Origin: a virus
Virus record (IMG/VR): IMGVR_UViG_3300042887_003107
Location: 1 to 21,277 of that record
Direction: 5' to 3' (one strand)
Length of the DNA stretch: 21,277 nucleotides
Positions 1 through 5,113 of this stretch are shown one piece after another. The notes under the pieces are model-generated. The model was not told the DNA's origin and searched no databases. It saw only the letters and a program-made list of their open reading frames with translations. A program made the position numbers and the translations under genes. The number at the start of each line of letters is the position of its first letter. The first letter of the stretch is position 1.

Positions 1-725
1 TTGTTGCGCTGATAGTTAGTATGAAAGGTTGAATCGGACGGCATGGTGTTGGGATCTCGAATCCACTCCTCGAGTTTCTTGGTGAGGATGGGTTTCTGCC
101 TGCGACCTTCCACTAAGCAGTTATCATCAGACAGGATATTGGGGATCCCGTCTCCCGTATCTCCTCGAATGATATGCTCGATAACATAGGACTCTGGAGA
201 CCTTTCGGGTTTGACAAACTTCTTCTGAATGGGGCTGTACTGTGCCACATTCCTGTACTTTTGCAGTTGAATGAAGTCATGGTCACCCGAGATGATCAGG
301 AAGGGGTTGGGTTCCTCAAGCATACCTGACAAGTCATTGGTTTGCGACCACTCAGCAAGTGCAGCAATGATATCGTCAGCTTCTGCACCTTCCACACGGA
401 TAACAGGATAGGGAAAGACAGCGTTCAGTTCCTCACGGACAGCAGACAACGCCTCGAAAATCGCACTCCAGTCGTATCCCGACTCCTCTCGATCCCGCTT
501 CCTATTCGCCTTGTATTGAGGAAAGATTTTGCGACGCCAATAGTTTTGCCCGTCACAAGCAAGAACTAGATCGCCATACTTTGCGCCAAACTTATTCTTG
601 TAACCTCGAATAGTATTGATGATCATATGGCGAATCAGAGGCAGGTTGATATCTACATCCTTTCTGCCGCCGAGTTCAGCCATCAGGTTTGAGATGGCGG
701 TTTGACTGTAATCTACAACTATCAT
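1..725 (-). CDS. rnh: T4-type RNase H / 5'-nuclease (FEN family), C-terminus beyond window
   Basis: The protein matches the phage T4 RNase H / flap endonuclease family, which removes RNA primers and 5' flaps from lagging-strand fragments at the replication fork. The family's acidic metal-binding residues are visible in order: D5 (VVDYS), D58 in ACDGQNYWRRKIFPQYKANR, E115/D117/D118 in EGAEADDII, D148/D150 in SGDHDF, and D189/D192 in GDTGDGIPN. T4 RNase H is about 305 residues; 241 are visible here and the frame is open at base 1, so roughly the last fifth is missing. The ATG overlaps the TGA of the preceding gene by four bases (ATGA), indicating translational coupling. The family assignment is firm. 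The exact biochemical name (RNase H versus 5'-3' exonuclease) is taken from the T4 family. Confidence 0.9.
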   Translation of the reverse strand, partial: MIVVDYSQTAISNLMAELGGRKDVDINLPLIRHMIINTIRGYKNKFGAKYGDLVLACDGQNYWRRKIFPQYKANRKRDREESGYDWSAIFEALSAVREELNAVFPYPVIRVEGAEADDIIAALAEWSQTNDLSGMLEEPNPFLIISGDHDFIQLQKYRNVAQYSPIQKKFVKPERSPESYVIEHIIRGDTGDGIPNILSDDNCLVEGRRQKPILTKKLEEWIRDPNTMPSDSTFHTNYQRN

Positions 726-1780
726 TTAATAGCCCTTACGATTAGCGTGTCTGCATTAAGGCGACCATTAGGTTGTGAGTCAACTGCCTTGATGCCGTCC
801 ATGAACTTTCTTAGTTGCACTTTGCCTGCTTTGAGAAGGTCCTGTAGAACGATTTCTGGTTTACGAACTGTCTTTTGCACACTCTGCTCTGGTTCGTAGT
901 TCTGCAGCGTAGTGCCCTTGACTTGAATGCCTGAGGAACTTTCGGTGCGATATACAGCGAGCTTTCTCGTCTTGGTGTTGAACACCCACACCTGCATAGC
1001 ACCCACGATCTCGGTAGGTGACACAGAAGTGATCTTCAGCTGGTCATCCTGTGACTTGTACTTGAGATCCTTAACTTGCAAAGTAGGTGACTTCACTTTC
1101 TTAGCACGGGGCTTGCGATTCGCTTTCTTGAATGCAGAATACTTCTCTGCCTCTTCCAGGAACGAAGCAAGTCGCTTAGCGAAGGCAACCAAATCTTTCT
1201 TCTTGAAGTTTGAGTATCCCTCAATCAGATCCTTGTCTTTACCTTCGAGCACCTCAATAGGTTCACGTAGTTTGCTCTTGACCCATTCTCGAATCTCATC
1301 GCTGGATGCCTGTGGCATCTCATTCTTTTTCATATCGTCAAGCAAGGAGAATGGCGTCTTGGGATCTTTCGCCAGGTTGTCAATGACTCCTTCTAGCTCG
1401 CCAATGTAGGCAGCGATACGATTCTGAGTAGCTTCCTGAATGTTGACCTTGGGCGCCGTGACAATCTTCTGCACCTGTGGCAATGGTGTCAGTTTGTTAA
1501 GGTATCGGTTCAATGCCCGCTGATGATCAGTAGAAAGTTGTGCTCCTTTGAGCATCACACGGCAAACCCAACCCATGGTCAGATTGACTTCGCTATCCGT
1601 CAACGACCGAATAGGAATGTTGTGCTTCTTGCAATAGTCCTCAATGTACTTCCGTGCATCCTTTCGGTCCTTCTCAAGGTTGAACCAATTGAAAGCTAGC
1701 AGAAGTTTAAGCTGATATTCATCATCACCAAAGATAATCTCGGCGGCTACAGGTTCAGAGCTTACAACTGCCTTATTCAA
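722..1780 (-). CDS. Conserved-looking phage protein of unknown function, TTG start
   Basis: I do not recognise this 352-residue protein. It is mostly charged and helical in appearance: an N-terminal part (about 1-100), a central Lys/Glu-rich part (about 110-220) with a basic patch near 218-232 (KKANRKPRAKKVK), and a C-terminal part (about 235-352) that looks beta-rich. No membrane segment or catalytic motif is obvious. The start is TTG at 1778-1780. It is supported by GAGG about seven bases upstream, an 8-base overlap with the upstream stop, and the absence of an in-frame ATG for the first 68 codons. It is coupled by ATGA to rnh, so a DNA-transaction role is possible; that is context only. 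The basic patch could bind nucleic acid. Confidence 0.8.
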   Translation of the reverse strand: MNKAVVSSEPVAAEIIFGDDEYQLKLLLAFNWFNLEKDRKDARKYIEDYCKKHNIPIRSLTDSEVNLTMGWVCRVMLKGAQLSTDHQRALNRYLNKLTPLPQVQKIVTAPKVNIQEATQNRIAAYIGELEGVIDNLAKDPKTPFSLLDDMKKNEMPQASSDEIREWVKSKLREPIEVLEGKDKDLIEGYSNFKKKDLVAFAKRLASFLEEAEKYSAFKKANRKPRAKKVKSPTLQVKDLKYKSQDDQLKITSVSPTEIVGAMQVWVFNTKTRKLAVYRTESSSGIQVKGTTLQNYEPEQSVQKTVRKPEIVLQDLLKAGKVQLRKFMDGIKAVDSQPNGRLNADTLIVRAIK

Positions 1781-2063
1781 GTGTAAACCTCAATTGTTTG
1801 ATTGAATCAAACCGAATGCTGCGCCATTCGCCAATCTCAGTATCAACGACCGAGACAACCTCATCATTCGGGGCTCGGGTTCTTCCCGTCTTGTTGCCAC
1901 TTACAGGAATAGCATTTTCCTTAAGCGTAGCTTTCATCACTCGCTCAGTTCCATCTGCTTTTGTAAATGTAATGGTAACAACCTCAGTTGCCAATAGACC
2001 CTTAAGCCAAGTTTTGAGCGCCCCGCGCTCGTACTCAGTCATCGTATCCCACTTAGTATTCAT
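1773..2063 (-). CDS. Small Sm/SH3-like beta-barrel protein (WYL_2-like family)
   Basis: This 96-residue protein has the pattern VVTITFTKADGTERVMKATL followed by the end motif GEWRSIRFDSIKQL. The pattern is typical of a small phage family annotated as an SH3/Sm-like beta-barrel (WYL_2 type). A short N-terminal helix precedes a barrel core, with the conserved FTKxDGTxR turn at about residues 33-41. The function of the family is not established; related folds bind nucleic acid or regulate transcription. The start is ATG with GGAG seven bases upstream. The ATG overlaps the previous gene's TAA (TAATG), and the end overlaps the TTG-started gene downstream, so this is part of a coupled run of small early genes. 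The fold call is from remembered family patterns; function is unknown. Confidence 0.7.
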   Translation of the reverse strand: MNTKWDTMTEYERGALKTWLKGLLATEVVTITFTKADGTERVMKATLKENAIPVSGNKTGRTRAPNDEVVSVVDTEIGEWRSIRFDSIKQLRFTLE

Positions 2064-2326
2064 TATTTCACTCCAAAGTGTTCTTTGACTACTTCCTTGA
2101 AGTCGTACAGGGCTTCTTTCCCCGCATCATCGTCAAGGTATCCCAAACTGATGATCTGGTCGCCAATCAGGTCAAGGAATCGCTGCACCATGAGGTTGGA
2201 AAAAGTTTCCATCTCCTTGTCATATTGTGATGCCCAATCAATGATTGCACCATGAGGTTTCCAGGGCTCATCCTCCCAAAAGATAAACCCTGCACGCTTA
2301 GCAACTTGTAATATATTGTCGTTCAT
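2063..2326 (-). CDS. Small phage protein of unknown function
   Basis: An 87-residue acidic protein beginning MNDNILQVAKRAGFIFWEDE. Its layout (short N-terminal 'AKxAGF' segment, then a helical 'MVQRFLDLIGDQI' segment, then an acidic C-terminus) resembles the many small phage proteins of unknown function that start LAKxAGF. No catalytic motif is visible. The ATG has GAGG four to five bases upstream (GAGGTACAATG), and that Shine-Dalgarno lies next to the TGA that ends the GIY-YIG gene. The stop overlaps the next ATG (TAATG). It would be transcribed from the strong promoter at 2654-2681. Confidence 0.65.
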   Translation of the reverse strand: MNDNILQVAKRAGFIFWEDEPWKPHGAIIDWASQYDKEMETFSNLMVQRFLDLIGDQIISLGYLDDDAGKEALYDFKEVVKEHFGVK

Positions 2327-2332
2327 TGTACC

Positions 2333-2647
2333 TCACTGGGTGTTAAGGGCCGGACGAAGTTCAGCGATAAGTTCGCGCTCACGGGCATGGACCTCAGACT
2401 TGCCACGCACGACCTCGACGACCTGATAGGTGAAAGAGTCGGGACCGAACTTGCGGATCTCCTTGCAGAGTTTCCAGTCGAGGCCTTCGGTCAAAGCACG
2501 CCGAACATGCTTCTGCCAACGAATCTTGACAGCACGCAACTTAGCTTGCCCGATGGCGGCAGTGATGCCGATATAGGACCTACCATTGGCAGAGTTGGTG
2601 AGCTGGTAGATAACATGGTTTCTGTCGGAGCGCTTTTTTCGATTCAT
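2333..2647 (-). CDS. Compact GIY-YIG family nuclease-like protein, probably leaderless
   Basis: This 104-residue protein has a GIY-YIG-type start, HVIYQLTNSANGRSYIGIT (residues 11-29), a following basic helix with IRWQKHVRRAL that supplies the usual Arg, and REREL near residue 88 that may supply the usual Glu. The family includes free-standing Seg-type homing endonucleases and other single-domain nucleases. At this size there is no room for a separate DNA-recognition domain, so target specificity is unclear. The only plausible start is ATG at 2645-2647, which has no Shine-Dalgarno and sits six bases after a consensus -10 element. The predicted transcript would therefore begin at or next to the AUG. 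A homing role is an inference. Confidence 0.75.
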   Translation of the reverse strand: MNRKKRSDRNHVIYQLTNSANGRSYIGITAAIGQAKLRAVKIRWQKHVRRALTEGLDWKLCKEIRKFGPDSFTYQVVEVVRGKSEVHARERELIAELRPALNTQ

Positions 2648-2653
2648 GCTTAC

Positions 2654-2681
2654 ATTATACAGGAACTGGATAGAATGTCAA
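2654..2681 (-). promoter_or_regulatory. Consensus sigma70 early promoter P1
   Basis: On the minus strand TTGACA (2676-2681) and TATAAT (2654-2659) are separated by 16 bases; both hexamers are perfect. The spacer ends in CCAGTTCCTG, identical to the promoters at 2899 and 3151. An AAAACTTTTC stretch lies just upstream of the -35 and is shared with the promoter at 3151. The expected start is about 2647, the A of the GIY-YIG start codon. This is a typical host-polymerase early phage promoter. Confidence 0.85.
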
Positions 2682-2695
2682 GAAAAGTTTTAGAT

Positions 2696-2714
2696 GTTGT
2701 TTTTATGCAACAAC
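2696..2714 (-). promoter_or_regulatory. Hairpin upstream of promoter P1
   Basis: GTTGTT and AACAAC form a perfect 6-bp stem with a 7-base loop. The loop contains the stop codon of the 54-residue gene (2703-2705). It is the shortest of four related GTTGT/ACAAC hairpins in this region. There is no clear U-run after it, so a terminator role is uncertain; transcript-end protection or a protein-binding site are alternatives. Confidence 0.45.
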
Positions 2715-2867
2715 AGCGGAGTGGTAGATGTTATCAACAGCAAACTGAGGATAGAGGTCGTCCATGATCTCATAGGCTTCGTCTAGATCCGAGGCCTCGA
2801 TCTCTATGGTCAGAACCTGATTTCCAGGCAATTCTTCAGAGGTGTATTCAACAATGTAGGTATTCAT
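2703..2867 (-). CDS. Mini-protein of unknown function (54 aa), acidic
   Basis: A 54-residue open frame that I translated from the minus strand: it begins MNTYIVEYTSEELPG and ends DNIYHSAVVA. The layout (short beta strand 'TYIVEYT', then 'VLTIEIEASDLDEAYEIMDDLYP') resembles small phage ferredoxin-fold-like mini-proteins, but I recognise no specific family. The start is ATG at 2865-2867 with GGAAG four to eight bases upstream. It has its own consensus promoter (2899-2926) and a leader of about 25 bases. It is a member of the cassette array at 2650-3240. Function is unknown; small host-modulating early proteins are often arranged this way. Confidence 0.7.
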   Translation of the reverse strand: MNTYIVEYTSEELPGNQVLTIEIEASDLDEAYEIMDDLYPQFAVDNIYHSAVVA

Positions 2868-2898
2868 CTTTCTTCCAATCAATCATTCAACATAAACA

Positions 2899-2926
2899 AT
2901 TATACAGGAACTGGAAACTTTGTCAA
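2899..2926 (-). promoter_or_regulatory. Consensus sigma70 early promoter P2
   Basis: Minus-strand TTGACA (2921-2926) and TATAAT (2899-2904), 16 bases apart, with the spacer ending in CCAGTTCCTG as in the other two copies. The predicted start is near 2892. The leader contains TGTTGAATGATTGA, nearly repeated in the leader of promoter P3. It drives the 54-residue gene at 2703-2867. Confidence 0.85.
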
Positions 2927-2930
2927 GAGG

Positions 2931-2950
2931 GTGTTGTACAAAAACAACAC
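2931..2950 (-). promoter_or_regulatory. Hairpin upstream of promoter P2
   Basis: GTGTTGT (2944-2950, minus strand reading) pairs perfectly with ACAACAC (2931-2937) around a 6-base loop. It lies 8 bases after the stop of the 52-residue gene and 4 bases before the -35 of P2. The same 7-bp arm occurs at 3191-3213. Confidence 0.5.
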
Positions 2951-2958
2951 TCTTTCTC

Positions 2959-3117
2959 TCAGTCAACCAGACTTACTTCAACATCAGCCAGAACAATCGC
3001 AACTTCCCAAGCTTTTTTTGCTTTGAATGCCTTTGCAGCTGCTAGTTGTGCAGCGTAGCTAGTTGCAGCCATTACTACAATTTTCTGACCGCGGTAGAAA
3101 GCAACATAATTACGCAT
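2959..3117 (-). CDS. Mini-protein of unknown function (52 aa), Ala-rich
   Basis: A 52-residue open frame translated from the minus strand: it begins MRNYVAFYRGQKIVV and ends VLADVEVSLVD, with a central Ala-rich helix (ATSYAAQLAAAKAFKAKKA). The strand-helix-strand outline (YVAFYRGQKI / AAQLAAAKAFKAKK / WEVAIVLADV) is familiar from small conserved proteins of T4-like marine phages, but I know no function. The start is ATG at 3115-3117 with AAGGAA about six bases upstream. It is the first ORF behind promoter P3 (3151-3178), with a leader of about 27 bases. It and the 54-residue gene share leader sequence as well as promoter sequence, so the cassettes look duplicated although the proteins differ. 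Confidence 0.72.
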   Translation of the reverse strand: MRNYVAFYRGQKIVVMAATSYAAQLAAAKAFKAKKAWEVAIVLADVEVSLVD

Positions 3118-3150
3118 CTTTTTCCTTGTTTCAATCACTCAACAGAATTA

Positions 3151-3178
3151 ATTATACAGGAACTGGCAAGATTGTCAA
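3151..3178 (-). promoter_or_regulatory. Consensus sigma70 early promoter P3
   Basis: Minus-strand TTGACA (3173-3178) and TATAAT (3151-3156) with 16 bases between them, including the shared CCAGTTCCTG. The predicted start is near 3144. It shares the AAAACTTTTC upstream element with P1 and the TGTTGAGTGATTGA leader with P2. It drives 2959-3117 and probably reads on into the later cassettes. Confidence 0.85.
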
Positions 3179-3190
3179 GAAAAGTTTTAA

Positions 3191-3235
3191 GTGTTGTTGT
3201 ATCGACACAACACCTGTGTTGCACAGAAACAACAC
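3191..3235 (-). promoter_or_regulatory. Tandem hairpins upstream of promoter P3
   Basis: Two adjacent inverted repeats use the same arm sequence: GTGTTGT 3191-3197 with ACAACAC 3207-3213 (7 bp), and GTGTTG 3216-3221 with CAACAC 3230-3235 (6 bp). The second reaches into the TAG stop of the GIY-YIG gene (3235-3237). The 3118-3234 gap contains only this, promoter P3 and the leader. It may act as a terminator with a weak U-rich tail (minus-strand TTAAAACTTTTC) or as an operator. Confidence 0.5.
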
Positions 3236-3639
3236 TAATTTCTGAGGGTTTTTAGGTGAGAACCGTGGATTTTGCAGTAGATGAGGTTGTTGTACCACTG
3301 GTCGGGGTGCTCGAGGACTCGATTATCGATCTGCTCCCGAACCTCTAGGTAGGATAGTTCCCCCTTACCGAAGCATAGGTGAATGATCTCACGCTTGAAT
3401 TTTTCTTCTCCAAGTCGAACAACATCACCTCTAAGTTCCTCGGATGATGACCAATACTTCTTCCAATCAGATTCTGTTTTGACTCGCTTGACCTTTCCCT
3501 TGACTTGCTTTCGACGCATAGACCAGAACAACTTCTTGCCGATGTATCGCCGCCCTGTCTCGAGACAAGTTATCATGTAGACAAATCCAACTAACTTCTC
3601 ATTAGGACCTGGGTACTCCTGTCCTTCATATAGCCACAT
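3235..3639 (-). CDS. GIY-YIG family endonuclease of T4-like phages
   Basis: This 134-residue protein carries a GIY-YIG core: GFVYMITCLETGRRYIGKK (about 18-36), a basic WSMRRK helix, and a downstream 'YLEVREQ' that may supply the catalytic Glu. It ends with CKIHGSHLKTLRN. The pattern WLYxGxE...GFVYxIT...YIGKK...ESDWKxYxxSSEE...IHxSHxK is one I associate with a putative endonuclease family of T4-like phages, found near nucleotide-metabolism genes. It cuts DNA; whether it is a homing enzyme or degrades host DNA is not decided by sequence. The start codon lies in the stem of a 9-bp hairpin whose loop holds the GGAG Shine-Dalgarno (3636-3660). The stop overlaps the hairpins of the cassette array. 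Confidence 0.8.
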   Translation of the reverse strand: MWLYEGQEYPGPNEKLVGFVYMITCLETGRRYIGKKLFWSMRRKQVKGKVKRVKTESDWKKYWSSSEELRGDVVRLGEEKFKREIIHLCFGKGELSYLEVREQIDNRVLEHPDQWYNNLIYCKIHGSHLKTLRN

Positions 3640-3660
3640 ATTGACTCCAAATCAATATGT
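3636..3660 (-). promoter_or_regulatory. RBS-sequestering hairpin of the GIY-YIG gene
   Basis: In the mRNA, ACAUAUUGA (3652-3660) pairs perfectly with UCAAUAUGU (3636-3644), a 9-bp stem with the 7-base loop UUUGGAG that contains the Shine-Dalgarno. The AUG (3637-3639) is inside the 3' arm. The 5' arm includes the UGA stop (3652-3654) of the zinc-ribbon ORF, so a ribosome terminating there would open the stem and couple translation of the two genes. Confidence 0.7.
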
Positions 3661-3804
3661 ATCGTCATCTTCCTCATCCTCTTCATCATCTAGGCCTGCA
3701 CTACAGAATGGGCAGAACATCACTTCATAGTAGGATCGGTCAAGGTCGTGTCTTATCTTAAAGATGGCATCACATTCGGAGCAGGTATAAGACTTTGATT
3801 GCAT
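3652..3804 (-). CDS. Zinc-ribbon mini-protein with acidic tail (50 aa)
   Basis: A 50-residue open frame found by hand translation. Two CxxC knuckles, C8-x2-C11 (TCSEC) and C31-x2-C34 (CPFC), are about 20 residues apart, the classic zinc-ribbon spacing. They are followed by an extremely acidic tail of Asp/Glu from residue 39. Such phage mini-proteins often bind nucleic acid or a host protein; the actual role is unknown. The ATG (3802-3804) lies inside the end of the nucleotidyltransferase gene, a 52-base overlap. GAGGG sits about 12 bases upstream, within a 5-bp inverted repeat AGAGG/CCTCT (3808-3820). Its stop sits in the hairpin that covers the next gene's start. The overlap lowers certainty, but the cysteine pattern argues for a real gene. 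Confidence 0.65.
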   Translation of the reverse strand: MQSKSYTCSECDAIFKIRHDLDRSYYEVMFCPFCSAGLDDEEDEEDDDTY

Positions 3805-4235
3805 AGTAGAGGTTCCCTCTTTCGTTTTTCTGCCTCATACACTCGCAACCTTAAGTCAGAGCTGCTGAATGAGTGATCTCGGCTGTTGTAATAAATTTTT
3901 ATGCCTCGGTCAACACAGATTGTTTTTCCTGTGAACTCCTTGTCCTCATACTCTTTACCAAGAATGCGGACATCAATAGGAAGGGTCTTGAGCAGATCCT
4001 CGAGTTCTTTCTCGGTACTATAGATCACAACTTCATCCACATATCTACAAGCACGTACTTGTATTTGTCTCTCGACAATGCTTTGCACAGGTTTGTTCTT
4101 CGATGTGCGGTCAATGGTGGGATCTGTTTGAATGCCCACAATCAACTTATCACATTGTCGCTTAGCTTCTTCGAGCATAACTACATGACCTGCATGAAAC
4201 AGATCAAAGGTAGAACAGGTGAATCCTGTAATCAT
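3753..4235 (-). CDS. TagD-like cytidylyltransferase (HxGH nucleotidyltransferase)
   Basis: A 160-residue nucleotidyltransferase of the glycerol-3-phosphate cytidylyltransferase type. The HxGH motif is at residues 14-17 (FDLFHAGHVVML), the adenylyl/cytidylyl signature RTSKNKP follows at about 43-49, and FSSSDLR near 122-128 corresponds to the family's ISSTKIR-type motif. The size fits TagD-like enzymes (about 130 residues) plus a short C-terminal extension, PLLCNQSLIPAPNVMPSLR, that overlaps the zinc-ribbon ORF. The enzyme would join CTP or ATP to a small phosphorylated substrate; the substrate cannot be read from the sequence. It overlaps the dCMP deaminase stop by ATGA, so it is translated with the nucleotide-metabolism genes. 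A role in phage sugar, lipid or cofactor chemistry is possible. Confidence 0.85.
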   Translation of the reverse strand: MITGFTCSTFDLFHAGHVVMLEEAKRQCDKLIVGIQTDPTIDRTSKNKPVQSIVERQIQVRACRYVDEVVIYSTEKELEDLLKTLPIDVRILGKEYEDKEFTGKTICVDRGIKIYYNSRDHSFSSSDLRLRVYEAEKRKREPLLCNQSLIPAPNVMPSLR

Positions 4236-4699
4236 ATCTTCCTCACTTCAATTTTGCATTTTTCCAAGAATCGTATGCCATCCTCATTGCGATAACTGTT
4301 ACGGTAAAAAACACTATTAACACCAGACTGATATACCAACTTAGCACAATCAAGGCAAGGGGCATGAGTAACAAACAAAGTAGAACCAAGACCAGACTCT
4401 GTAGACCTCGCCAACTTAGATATAGCATTTGCTTCAGCATGAAGGACCTCTGCTTTTGTTTTAAGGTGTGTTATCTGCATGAGGTGCTCAGGACCGCCAT
4501 TGTCAATAACATAGGTTTCAGTCTTTGTCACTTCATCTTCGCAGTTGTTGTCCCAACCTGCAGGCATTCCATTGTAACCTATACTTATAATTCTGTCATC
4601 CTTCACCACGATAGCCCCAACTTGAAGTCTCCGAGCGTGAGACAACTTTGCATATGTTTCGGCGACTTGCATGTGGGCCTGCATCATCCTTTCATTCAC
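4232..4699 (-). CDS. cd: dCMP deaminase
   Basis: A zinc cytidine/deoxycytidylate deaminase that converts dCMP to dUMP, feeding ThyX. Counting from the in-frame ATG at 4711, the zinc ligands are H91 in HAEANA (with catalytic E93) and C119/C122 in PCLDCAK. The GYNGMPAGWDNNCE segment at 45-58 is typical of phage and eukaryotic dCMP deaminases. I place the start at the GTG at 4697-4699: GGAG lies six bases upstream, whereas the upstream ATG at 4709-4711 has no Shine-Dalgarno. With either start the gene overlaps the end of the preceding acidic-protein gene. The length (155-159) is normal for the family. The stop is coupled by ATGA to the nucleotidyltransferase. Confidence 0.92.
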   Translation of the reverse strand: MNERMMQAHMQVAETYAKLSHARRLQVGAIVVKDDRIISIGYNGMPAGWDNNCEDEVTKTETYVIDNGGPEHLMQITHLKTKAEVLHAEANAISKLARSTESGLGSTLFVTHAPCLDCAKLVYQSGVNSVFYRNSYRNEDGIRFLEKCKIEVRKI

Positions 4700-5105
4700 T
4701 AGCATCTCCATAACTTACATTGCCATGTTCATCTTCAAGGATCAGAGGACCTGTGAAGTATGTGTCTGTGTAAGACAGTCTCCACCCATCTTCCTCAAGT
4801 TCCTCATGATCCATTTCGTCTAGGCGAATACGATATTCTTCAGGAATGTTATCAGAGTAACGATAATCAGCCCAACAACCGTCATCCGCATCGTAATCCT
4901 GTACATCTTCTAGATCCTCATAAACATTAAACCCATGTTCATTTTTCAAATCAATATCGGGAGGTGTTTCAGACTCAAAGGTACAATGGGCCCAACGCCA
5001 ACCCGTTTCTCTTTCTATCCACATCTTCTCGCCATTCTCTTCTTTGAACCAGTTTTCAACATCACAGGCGGACTTTTTGTATTGCGGCGACAGTTTGTAA
5101 CGCAT
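4692..5105 (-). CDS. Acidic phage protein of unknown function
   Basis: A 137-residue, strongly acidic protein beginning MRYKLSPQYKKSACDVENWFK. It contains aromatic-rich runs (TGWRWAHCTF, DGWRLSYTDTYFTGP) and a D/E-rich middle (YEDLEDVQDYDADDGCWADYR). I recognise no domain; the composition could suggest a DNA mimic or a protein-binding inhibitor, but that is speculation. I chose the ATG at 5103-5105 because AGGAG stands seven bases upstream and is overlapped by the nrdB stop (TAGGAG). A longer frame to 5144 would run into nrdB without a better ribosome site. It is sandwiched between nrdB and dCMP deaminase, in the same operon. Confidence 0.75.
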   Translation of the reverse strand: MRYKLSPQYKKSACDVENWFKEENGEKMWIERETGWRWAHCTFESETPPDIDLKNEHGFNVYEDLEDVQDYDADDGCWADYRYSDNIPEEYRIRLDEMDHEELEEDGWRLSYTDTYFTGPLILEDEHGNVSYGDASE

Positions 5106-5113
5106 AATAACTC

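Noticed and set aside
927-1409. A 160-residue plus-strand open frame.
   Set aside because: It is antisense to the 352-residue gene, has no Shine-Dalgarno, and its composition is that of a shadow frame.
2387-3255. Plus-strand ORFs at 2387-2767 and 3046-3255 whose translations share a similar peptide (IIQELxRxSRKVLxVV).
   Set aside because: The shared peptide is only the translation of the repeated minus-strand promoter. The ORFs lie across three minus-strand genes and lack ribosome sites.
3873-4702. Plus-strand frames of 112-140 residues opposite the nucleotidyltransferase and dCMP deaminase.
   Set aside because: They are antisense to genes with clear catalytic motifs and show no recognisable domain.
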